Source: Halonatronum saccharophilum DSM 13868 (GTDB lineage: Bacteria > Bacillota > Halanaerobiia > Halobacteroidales > Halobacteroidaceae). Taken from it: a stretch of DNA of 41,150 bases. The notes beneath the pieces are model-generated. The model saw only the letters and a list, made by a program, of their open reading frames with translations, was not told where the DNA came from and made no database searches. Position numbers and translations under genes: made by a program. This document shows positions 8,732-15,930 of this stretch, one piece after another. The stretch covers positions 328,635 through 369,784 of the forward strand of contig NZ_KI912091.1 of the NCBI RefSeq assembly GCF_000517025.1, given 5' to 3'. Position 1 is the first letter of the stretch. Each line of letters starts with the position of its first letter.

Positions 8732-9661
8732 TTGGCTGGCTGGTTAATACAAAATAATAAAACAGAAACAAATTTATTAAAAGTTTCAATATATAGTGCT
8801 TTATTTTTTTCTATAACATCTTTTCTTTTAGGTATAATATTAAACTCTCAATTATTAGTTTTTGATGGTTTATATTCTTTGATTTCTGTTTTTTTATCAT
8901 ATCTTTCTTTAGTAGCTATTAAATTTATAAAAAAGACTGATTATGAATTATTTCCTTTTGGTAAATCAGTTATTGAGCCTTTGGTTATAATTATTAAATA
9001 TTTTTTAATAATATTATTAGTAATAAGTTCTTTGGTTACTGCTATTATGTCAATATTAGAAGGTGGTCGGGATGTAGTTTTAGGTCCTGCTTTAATCTAT
9101 ACTATATTTGGTGTAATAGGTTGCTTTGTAACTTATAAGTATTTATATGGTGGTGGTAAAAGTTTAAATTCCAACATTGTTATTTCTGAAGCCAATCAAT
9201 GGTATATGGATACTTTAGTTAGTTTAGGAGTATTAGTAGGTTTTTTTATAGCTGTTATTTCTCAACTTATAGATCAACTTAATCCTATAATACCCTATAT
9301 AGATCCAATAATGGTAATTTTATTCTCAGTATATTTTATAAAGATTCCAATTGAAGAGATTATTTCTTCTATTAAGGAGTTATTACAAATGGCTCCTGAT
9401 GATGATTTGAGAACTAAAGTTGAAAAAGAGGTGTTAAAATTAAAAGAAGAATATAATATAGATAATGTTTTTATTAGAGTAACTAAGGTTGGAAGAACAC
9501 TTAAAATTGATGTTGATTTTATAGTAGGAAAGGATTCTTATATTAGATCAATTACTGATCAAGATGAAATAAGAGGTCAACTTTATAAAAAACTAAAGAA
9601 AAATCAGTTGGAGCTGTGGATGGATATTGCTTTTACTCAAGATGAAAAATGGGCTATTTAA
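8732..9661 (+). CDS. Cation diffusion facilitator (CDF) family transporter, divergent
   Basis: The TTG start at 8732 follows AAGGAGGAG by 7 bases. The 309-residue protein has about five to six hydrophobic spans through residue 210, then a soluble C-domain (about 225-309) with the alpha-beta pattern of CDF cytoplasmic domains. Landmarks are FDGLYSLIS in span 2 and EANQWYMDTLVSLGV in span 5. Classical zinc CDFs carry HxxxD or DxxxD metal sites in these spans; here span 2 keeps only the first Asp and span 5 keeps its distal Asp, so the metal is uncertain and transport of another cation, or loss of transport, is possible. Export from the cytoplasm is the family role. Confidence 0.75.
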   Translation: MAGWLIQNNKTETNLLKVSIYSALFFSITSFLLGIILNSQLLVFDGLYSLISVFLSYLSLVAIKFIKKTDYELFPFGKSVIEPLVIIIKYFLIILLVISSLVTAIMSILEGGRDVVLGPALIYTIFGVIGCFVTYKYLYGGGKSLNSNIVISEANQWYMDTLVSLGVLVGFFIAVISQLIDQLNPIIPYIDPIMVILFSVYFIKIPIEEIISSIKELLQMAPDDDLRTKVEKEVLKLKEEYNIDNVFIRVTKVGRTLKIDVDFIVGKDSYIRSITDQDEIRGQLYKKLKKNQLELWMDIAFTQDEKWAI

Positions 9662-9723
9662 TTTGATAAAGCAAGAGTTTTTTATTAATTAATCTGATCT
9701 AAATTCTCTAGGTGGGTGTGCTT

Positions 9724-10785
9724 ATGGAGCTTAGTATAATACATATAGATATGGATGCTTTTTATGCTTCTGTTGAAGTTAGAGAGAACCCTGCTTTAAG
9801 AGGAAAGCCTGTTATTATTGGTGGTAAGAGCAGAAGGGGAGTAGTAAGTACGGCCTCTTATGAGGCTAGATGCTATGGTGTAGGGTCCGCAATGCCCATA
9901 GCAAAAGCTAGAAAGTTATGTCCTAATGGGGTTTATTTAAAGCCTAGGCATTCTCTTTATAAAGAGGTTTCTAATAATATAAGAGAGATTTTTTATCGTT
10001 ATACAGACTTAGTTGAACCCTTATCCCTAGATGAAGCTTATCTAGATGTAAAGCAAAATCCTAAAAATAGTATTAGAATAGCTAAAGAAATTAAAAGGGA
10101 GATAGAGAATAATCTAGGGCTGACTGCTTCGGTAGGTATTAGTTATAATAAATTCTTAGCTAAGCTTGCTTCAGATTTTAATAAACCTAATGGTTTCAAG
10201 ATAATCTCACCTTATGATTTTGAAGAACTTATTCTTCCTTTAGATGTTAAATTTCTCTGGGGTGTTGGCCCTAAAACAGAGGGTAAGTTAAAGGAAATTG
10301 GTTTATATAAAATAAAGGATATTGCTCAAGCTGATAGAATAGTGCTGATAGATAAGTTAGGCAAAAAGGGTTATCAGATTTGGAAGTTGGCCCAAGGAGA
10401 GGATAATAGGGAAGTAACTCCTCCAAGCCGACCTAAATCTATTGGAAAAGAGACAACTTTTAAAAAAGATATTGGTGATAAAGTTCTTTTAATCGATTAT
10501 TTAAAAGAGCTATGTAGTGAAGTTAGTCAAAGAGCAGTTAGCAATAATATTAAAGGAAGAAGTATTTCTTTGAAGTTAAAGTATAGTGATTTTGAAGAGT
10601 TTTCAAAAAGTCAAAGTTGTGAGTATTATTTTAATAAAGAAGAAAAAATATATAAGCTAGCTTTGAGTATTTTAAAAGAGATAAATTTAAGAAAAAAAGT
10701 TCGATTAATAGGAATAACTTTATTCAATATGAGGGATAATAGTATTAAGCAATTATGTTTATCTTTTAAAAAAACTAAAAAATAA
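9724..10785 (+). CDS. dinB: DNA polymerase IV (Y-family translesion polymerase)
   Basis: The protein starts with the Y-family signature IIHIDMDAFYASVE, whose Asp residues bind catalytic Mg, followed by the SYEARCYGV segment and SLDEAYLD with the acidic catalytic pair. A helix-hairpin-helix region (FLWGVGPKTEGKLKEIG) and the C-terminal little-finger domain follow. At 353 residues it is full length. ATG 9724 is preferred over the in-frame GTG 9712 because the ribosome site AGGTGGG lies between them. It copies past DNA lesions with low fidelity. The C-terminus ends in basic residues without an evident sliding-clamp motif. Two GTTGGCCC octamers fall inside the gene. Confidence 0.93.
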   Translation: MELSIIHIDMDAFYASVEVRENPALRGKPVIIGGKSRRGVVSTASYEARCYGVGSAMPIAKARKLCPNGVYLKPRHSLYKEVSNNIREIFYRYTDLVEPLSLDEAYLDVKQNPKNSIRIAKEIKREIENNLGLTASVGISYNKFLAKLASDFNKPNGFKIISPYDFEELILPLDVKFLWGVGPKTEGKLKEIGLYKIKDIAQADRIVLIDKLGKKGYQIWKLAQGEDNREVTPPSRPKSIGKETTFKKDIGDKVLLIDYLKELCSEVSQRAVSNNIKGRSISLKLKYSDFEEFSKSQSCEYYFNKEEKIYKLALSILKEINLRKKVRLIGITLFNMRDNSIKQLCLSFKKTKK

Positions 10786-11227
10786 ATCGTTTTTTTCTTT
10801 CATTTTTCGTGAAGATATGATAAAATAAATTACGAAAAGCAGACAAAATAAGTTTATAAAAAAATTTAGATAAAGATAATAAAATCGAATGAAGCTTAAA
10901 AGACAGGCTAAAGTAATTTTATTATTTACAATCTGAGGGCAATGTTACTATGTGAGAACCCTGATTAACTTAGAAATAGTTGATCTAGGGTTTTTTGTCT
11001 TTGAAAAGGTAAAAAAAGTTGATAGTTAAGTTTTTTATAATTTCAAATAACCTGAATACATAAATGAAATAATTCTTTATTATAAAAGATCTTTTATAAT
11101 AAATGTTTATAAATATATCTAATTAGATATATTTTATATAAAATAATTTTTAGTATCAAAATTAAAATTAGATTATTATAATAATAGTAATCTAAAAAAT
11201 AAACAATTCAGAGGGGGACAAGAAAAA
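10786..11227. other. 440-bp non-coding region with a structured transcript candidate
   Basis: The region separates dinB from the phosphorylase gene. Bases about 10860-10996 look structured and end in a strong terminator, described separately; AGTAA (about 10914) can pair with TTACT (about 10946). The remainder, about 11000-11200, is very A+T-rich and contains TATAAA-like strings but no clear promoter pair. It could be a leader controlling the phosphorylase gene by attenuation or a free-standing small RNA. It matches none of the riboswitch classes I can recognise. Confidence 0.4.
10957..10996 (+). terminator. Strong intrinsic terminator upstream of the phosphorylase gene
   Basis: AACCCTGATTAACT pairs with AGTTGATCTAGGGTT as 14 base pairs with a single bulged T and a 7-base loop, followed by six T. 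It lies 170 bases after dinB and 230 before the phosphorylase start. The short AGGG at 10936-10939 could compete for the CCCT of the stem. Confidence 0.8.
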
Positions 11228-12898
11228 ATGAGTAAGGAACCAAAAGTAGCATATTTTTGTATGGAATATGGATTAGAGAGTGATTTTAAAATTTATTCTG
11301 GAGGATTAGGTATTTTGGCAGGTGACCATTTAAAGGCTGCTTATGACCAAGACAGAGATCTTGTAGCTATAGGAATGTTATGGAAACTAGGTTATAATCA
11401 GCAGATCGTAAAAGATGGTAAACCTTATAAGGCTTATCCAGTATTTAAAGAGGATTATGATTTCTTAGAAGATACTGGTGTTAAAGTTAAAGTTAACATC
11501 AGAGAAAGAGATGTACACTGTAAGGTTTGGAAAGTGACTAAGTTCGGTAATGCCGACTTGTATTTATTAGATACTGATGTACCAGAAAATTACGCTGGTG
11601 ATGAGTGGATTACTGACCGTCTGTATGGTGGATTTAATGAGCACAGAATTGCTCAAGAGATGGTATTGAGTATTGGTGGAGTAAAAGCTCTTAGAGCCTT
11701 AGGAATTGAACCAGATGTATATCACTTCAACGATAGTCACCCTGTATTTGCAGGTGTTGAATTATTAAGAGAGAAAATGGAAGATCAAGGTATGTGGTTT
11801 GATCATGCATTAGAAGAAGTTCGTAAGAAGGTTGTATTTACTACACATACACCTGTATTGGCTGGAAATGAAGTTCATACACATCATTTATTAAAGTATA
11901 TGGGTGCTTATCAACATTTAAATGTTGAGCAAATGGTTGCTATTGGTGACGCACCGTTTAGTATGACTGCTGCTGGTTTAAGATTGGCTAGAAATGCTAA
12001 CTCTGTTGCTAGTTTGCATGAGCAAACTGCTAATGAAATGTGGAGCCATGTAGATGGAGCTGCTCCAATAGTAGGAATTACAAATGGTGTTCATACAGGA
12101 ACTTGGACAGATGAAGATGTTGTTGCTGCTTTTGCTGATGGTGACAATGATAAGATCTGGTCTGCACACCAAAAGGCTAAACAAGCATTAATTGATTTAG
12201 TTGAAGAGAGAAATGGAGTTAAATTAGATGCAGACAAGTTATTAATTGGATTTGCTCGTCGTGCTGCTCCTTATAAGAGAAGTGACTTAATCTTTAGCAA
12301 GCCAGAGGTTATTGAAGAATACTTAAAGTCTGGTAAAGTTCAACTTGTATTCTCAGGTAAGCCTCATCCATTAGATGATATGGGTAGAAAGATTACAGCT
12401 AATCTTATTGCTATGAGCAAAAAGTATCCAAGTAGTGTAGTATTCTTAGAAGATTATGATATGACTATTGGTGCTGCTTTAACTAGAGGTGTGGATGTAT
12501 GGTTAAATAACCCACGTAGACCTAAAGAGGCTAGTGGTACTTCTGGTATGAAAGCTGCTATGAATGGTGTTCTAAACTTAAGTACTCTTGATGGATGGTG
12601 GCCAGAAGCTTGTCGTCATGGAGAAAATGGATGGGCTATATCTCCAGATGGTGTAGAAGCTAAGACTGCTGAAGATTTTGAAGGAAGTCATGAAGAGAAG
12701 CTTGCTCAATTAGATGAGTATGATGTTACAAATCTTTATGATGTTCTACTAAACCAAGTTGTACCTACTTATTATGATAATCAAGATAAGTGGATTGATA
12801 TGATGAAGGAGAGCCATAATGATACTTATGAGCAATTCTCTGCTGGTAGAATGTTAAATGATTACTATAAATTAGTTTATGCACCAGAGAACAATTAA
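11228..12898 (+). CDS. glgP: Alpha-glucan (glycogen) phosphorylase
   Basis: The enzyme splits alpha-1,4-glucans with phosphate to give glucose 1-phosphate, using PLP. The 556-residue protein is of the short prokaryotic phosphorylase type. Its N-terminus (VAYFCMEYGLESDFKIYSGGLG) is typical of that group; FTTHTPVLAGNE lies mid-protein; and EASGTSGMKAAMNG carries the PLP lysine (Lys442), followed by LSTLDGWW. ATG 11228 follows AGAGGGGGA. A leader of over 200 A+T-rich bases and relatively regular codon choice suggest good expression. The pullulanase downstream would remove the branches this enzyme cannot pass, although a terminator separates the two. Confidence 0.92.
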   Translation: MSKEPKVAYFCMEYGLESDFKIYSGGLGILAGDHLKAAYDQDRDLVAIGMLWKLGYNQQIVKDGKPYKAYPVFKEDYDFLEDTGVKVKVNIRERDVHCKVWKVTKFGNADLYLLDTDVPENYAGDEWITDRLYGGFNEHRIAQEMVLSIGGVKALRALGIEPDVYHFNDSHPVFAGVELLREKMEDQGMWFDHALEEVRKKVVFTTHTPVLAGNEVHTHHLLKYMGAYQHLNVEQMVAIGDAPFSMTAAGLRLARNANSVASLHEQTANEMWSHVDGAAPIVGITNGVHTGTWTDEDVVAAFADGDNDKIWSAHQKAKQALIDLVEERNGVKLDADKLLIGFARRAAPYKRSDLIFSKPEVIEEYLKSGKVQLVFSGKPHPLDDMGRKITANLIAMSKKYPSSVVFLEDYDMTIGAALTRGVDVWLNNPRRPKEASGTSGMKAAMNGVLNLSTLDGWWPEACRHGENGWAISPDGVEAKTAEDFEGSHEEKLAQLDEYDVTNLYDVLLNQVVPTYYDNQDKWIDMMKESHNDTYEQFSAGRMLNDYYKLVYAPENN

Positions 12899-12916
12899 AT
12901 AAATTAGACCTATTCT

Positions 12917-12945
12917 AAGACCTATCCTTAGGATAGGTCTTTTTA
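12917..12945 (+). terminator. Rho-independent terminator after glgP
   Basis: AAGACCTATCC and GGATAGGTCTT form an 11-bp perfect stem around a TTA loop, followed by a T run. It isolates glgP from the pullulanase gene. Confidence 0.9.
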
Positions 12946-13224
12946 TCATAAGGGGGTAAATTTATTTACATACATAATTAGACTTGTTAGTAAATATAAT
13001 TTAAGAGGACTAATTTAATTATTTATCTTTATTAACTCTTAAAAAAAAGGAGTTTAGGTAATAAATGTCTAATTTTAATTATAAGAAACTGGTTATTGAG
13101 AAGCGAATTATTCTTATTAACTATTTCTAAGTGATTATCTAATTCAAATAAGGTATTATATCTTATTTAGTTTAATCTATCTTTATCTGATAACAATTAA
13201 ATTTTAATAGGGGTGGTTTAAGAT
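12946..13224. other. Non-coding spacer before the pullulanase gene
   Basis: This stretch of about 280 bases is A+T-rich, with no plausible open frame. It should contain the pullulanase promoter. A ribosome site (AGGGGTGG) lies just before the ATG. No recognisable riboswitch or repeat was found. Confidence 0.4.
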
Positions 13225-15123
13225 ATGAGTAATTTGAAAGAGGCGAACTATAGTAGTGGAGAAAAATTCTTTAGTAAAGGTGAGTTAGGAGCAAACTACA
13301 GTCCAGAGATGACTAAATTCTCTGTTTGGTCTCCAGAAAATAATGAGGTTAATTTAGTATTATATGATGAAGCAGATGCTGTACATAGTCAAGGCGAAAT
13401 AATTCCAATGAAAAAGGATAAAGCAGGAGTATGGAGTACAACTGTAAAGGGTGATTTAAAGAATAAGTTTTATCATTATCGGGTTACTAGAGATAATGAA
13501 GAGTTTTATGCTGTTGATCCTTATGCAAAAGGTTTATCTCAAAATGGAGCAAAAGGTGTAATTCTAGATCTAAAGGAGACAGATCCTGAGGGATGGAGTA
13601 ATGATCAAAGACCAGAGTTAAAAAGGATAGAAGATTCTGTAATTTATGAGATGCATGTTAGAGATTTCTCTATTTCAGCTAATTCCGGTATGGAATATAA
13701 GGGTAAATATTTGGCCTTTACTGAAGAAGGGACAACGGTTCTAGGAAATGATATTAAGACAGGTATTGATCATCTAAAAGAATTAGGAGTAACCCATATA
13801 CACTTATTACCAATTTTTGATTTTGGTAGTGTTGATGAGGCGGCAGATGATGAATATAATTGGGGATATGATCCAGTTAATTATAATGCTCCTGAAGGGT
13901 CATACTCTACCAATTCAACCGATCCTGTTGCACGTGTTAAGGAGCTTAAATCTATGGTTCAAAGTTTACATAAAAATGGTATAAGGGTAGTTATGGATGT
14001 GGTTTATAATCATACATATACTACGGAAACATCTAACTTTGGTAAGTTGGCTCCAAAACATTATTACAGGTATAAATCTGATGGAGAGGTATCAAATGGT
14101 TCAGGATGTGGTAATGAGGTAGCTTCTGATAATCCTATGGTTCGTAAATTTATTGTTGATTCTGTTAAGTACTGGGCCAACGAATATCATATTGATGGAT
14201 TTAGATTTGATTTGATGGCCTTACATGATAAAGAAACAATGAAAATGGTGGCAAAAGAGTTGCGTGATATTGATCCAAGCATACTAATATATGGAGAACC
14301 TTGGATGGCAGACTATTCACCTTTGCCATTTGATGAACAATTAAGAAAAGGTGAGCAACGTGGTATGGGTGTTGGTGTCTTTAATGATGATTTAAGAGAT
14401 GCAGTCAAGGGAAGTACTAGAGGTGAAGATAGAGGTTATGCTACAGGTCGTATAAGCAATATAGATGAGGTTAAAGAGGGGATAGTAGGAGGTATTAACT
14501 CTTTTGCAGATAATCCTCAAGAGTCAATTAATTATGTCTCAGCACATGATGATTTAACTTTATGGGATAAGATAGATAAGAGTAATGTGGTAGATAGTCA
14601 AGAAGATAAGGTTAAGATGAATAATTTATGTAATGCTATAGTCTTAACTTCTCAAGGAATTCCATTCTTGCATGGAGGGGTTGAATTTTTAAGAACCAAA
14701 TATGGTGTAGCAAATAGCTATAGCTCATCTGATAAGATCAATCAGATAGAGTGGGAGAAGAAAGTAGATAATTATGATACATTCTTATACTATAAAGGTT
14801 TAATAAAATTAAGAAAAGAGCATCCTGCTTTTAGGATGGATTCTGCTAAAGATATTAAAGATAATTTAGAATTCCTAGAAACTTTAGATGGGGTGATTGC
14901 TTATACCTTAAAGAATAATGCCAATGGTGATAGTTGGAGAGATATTGTTGTTGCTTTTAATCCTCACCATGAAGCTAAGAAGGTAGAATTACCAAAGGGT
15001 GGAAAATGGAATGTTGTAGTTAAAGAAAATAAGGCAGGAGTTGAAAGTGTTGAGGTAGTTGAAGGAAAAGAGGTCTTAGTTCCTAAGATAAGTACAATGG
15101 TATTGTATAGTAATAAAGCTTAG
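13225..15123 (+). CDS. pulA: Type I pullulanase (glycogen/starch debranching, GH13)
   Basis: The 632-residue protein has a CBM48-like beta domain (about 20-115), then a GH13 barrel. The pullulanase-specific YNWGYDPVNYNAPEGSY is present, as are the four GH13 blocks: VVMDVVYNH, HIDGFRFDLM (nucleophile Asp329), ILIYGEPW (acid Glu358) and NYVSAHDD (Asp442). It hydrolyses alpha-1,6 branch points. There is no signal peptide, so it acts in the cytoplasm on glycogen or imported dextrins, complementing glgP. The last four residues (SNKA) and the stop are encoded by the left end of an inserted hairpin repeat, so the native C-terminus was probably slightly different. Confidence 0.93.
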   Translation: MSNLKEANYSSGEKFFSKGELGANYSPEMTKFSVWSPENNEVNLVLYDEADAVHSQGEIIPMKKDKAGVWSTTVKGDLKNKFYHYRVTRDNEEFYAVDPYAKGLSQNGAKGVILDLKETDPEGWSNDQRPELKRIEDSVIYEMHVRDFSISANSGMEYKGKYLAFTEEGTTVLGNDIKTGIDHLKELGVTHIHLLPIFDFGSVDEAADDEYNWGYDPVNYNAPEGSYSTNSTDPVARVKELKSMVQSLHKNGIRVVMDVVYNHTYTTETSNFGKLAPKHYYRYKSDGEVSNGSGCGNEVASDNPMVRKFIVDSVKYWANEYHIDGFRFDLMALHDKETMKMVAKELRDIDPSILIYGEPWMADYSPLPFDEQLRKGEQRGMGVGVFNDDLRDAVKGSTRGEDRGYATGRISNIDEVKEGIVGGINSFADNPQESINYVSAHDDLTLWDKIDKSNVVDSQEDKVKMNNLCNAIVLTSQGIPFLHGGVEFLRTKYGVANSYSSSDKINQIEWEKKVDNYDTFLYYKGLIKLRKEHPAFRMDSAKDIKDNLEFLETLDGVIAYTLKNNANGDSWRDIVVAFNPHHEAKKVELPKGGKWNVVVKENKAGVESVEVVEGKEVLVPKISTMVLYSNKA

Positions 15124-15302
15124 CTTTATTACTGGTGATGAGTAATCAGTAATGAGTAATGGGTAAAACCTTAAAAAAACAGAAACCCTTTTATTCCCTA
15201 AGGTCTATAAGAGGTTTTGAGATCTTGACTTTACTCATTACTCTTCACTCATTACCCATTACTAGTGGCACGAAAGTGACACTATATTACTATTAAGCTT
15301 CA
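15109..15302 (+). repeat. Long-hairpin intergenic repeat, copy A (194 bp)
   Basis: It begins with a small palindrome (AGTAATAAAGC/GCTTTATTACT), continues with a long arm of TGAGTAAT/AATGGGTAA-type units at 15133-15165, a central spacer with AAAACCT/AGGTTTT, the complementary arm at 15232-15265, and a small AGTGGCAC/AGTGACACT hairpin, and ends TTACTATTAAGCTTCA. Copy D at 38531-38724 is the same length, same orientation and nearly identical. No coding capacity. It overlaps the end of pulA. Confidence 0.85.
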
Positions 15303-15364
15303 ATATAAGATAGCAGTAAGGCTAAGATTAGTTCAATATCTAAAGAGCGAGGGGAGTGATAAGG

Positions 15365-15826
15365 ATGAAAGATCTTAATCAATTTATTGTCTTTAAATTA
15401 GATTCAGAGCAGTTTGGTATTGAGATAATCAAAGTACAAGAGATAATAAAGCCTCAAAAGGTAACTAAATTACCTAAGGCAGAAGATTTTATTGAAGGAA
15501 TAATTAATCTTAGAGGAGATATTATCACAATAATTGATCTAAGGAAGAGATTAGATTTTAATTTAGATGAGAATATAGAACCTAGAATAATGATTGTTAA
15601 GATTGATGGAATAAATGTAGGTTTTGTAGTAGATGATGCCTCTGAGGTTATTAGAATAGAAAAAGAGGATATTACGCCTCCTTCAAAAGGTGTAGCTGGG
15701 ATAAAAACTGAATTTATAGAGGGGATTGCTAAGGTTGATGAAAGGTTAATAATAGTATTGGATTTAGATAATATATTAACTACTAGCGAAAAGGTAAAAT
15801 TAGAAGAGGTGGCCAAGAGTTATTAA
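15365..15826 (+). CDS. cheW: CheW-like chemotaxis coupling protein
   Basis: This 153-residue single CheW domain links chemoreceptors to the CheA kinase in the cytoplasm. Seen features are the opening QFIVFKLDSEQFGIEIIKVQEI, the centre LPKAEDFIEGIINLRGDIITIIDLRKRL, and the GFVVDDASEVIRI segment, all standard for the family. ATG 15365 is preferred because GAGGGGAG sits 8 bases upstream; GTG 15356 would overlap that site. No cheA or receptor is adjacent; the nearest receptor is at 24820. It has its own terminator. Confidence 0.9.
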   Translation: MKDLNQFIVFKLDSEQFGIEIIKVQEIIKPQKVTKLPKAEDFIEGIINLRGDIITIIDLRKRLDFNLDENIEPRIMIVKIDGINVGFVVDDASEVIRIEKEDITPPSKGVAGIKTEFIEGIAKVDERLIIVLDLDNILTTSEKVKLEEVAKSY

Positions 15827-15834
15827 GCGCTAAT

Positions 15835-15862
15835 AGATCTCCCTATAAGGGGAGATTTATTA
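15835..15862 (+). terminator. Probable terminator after cheW
   Basis: AATCTCC-type arms (ATCTCCC at 15837 and GGGGAGAT at 15849) pair around a 5-base loop and run into a T/A-rich tail. The T run is interrupted, so strength is uncertain. Confidence 0.6.
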
Positions 15863-15930
15863 TTTTAAATTTGTAAGTTGATAAACTTTATTGTATAATT
15901 ATAAGAAAATAAGAGGTACAGGAGGAGAGT

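Noticed and set aside
10860-10996. Known riboswitch or 6S RNA in the dinB-glgP gap
   Set aside because: Compared from memory with TPP, SAM, preQ1, c-di-GMP, glycine, fluoride, ZTP and cobalamin cores, none matches. A 6S-like central bubble was not evident.
15120-15300. Intrinsic terminator for pulA inside repeat copy A
   Set aside because: Its long hairpin might stop transcription, but there is no T run, and the same element occurs in both orientations elsewhere, so it is listed only as a repeat.
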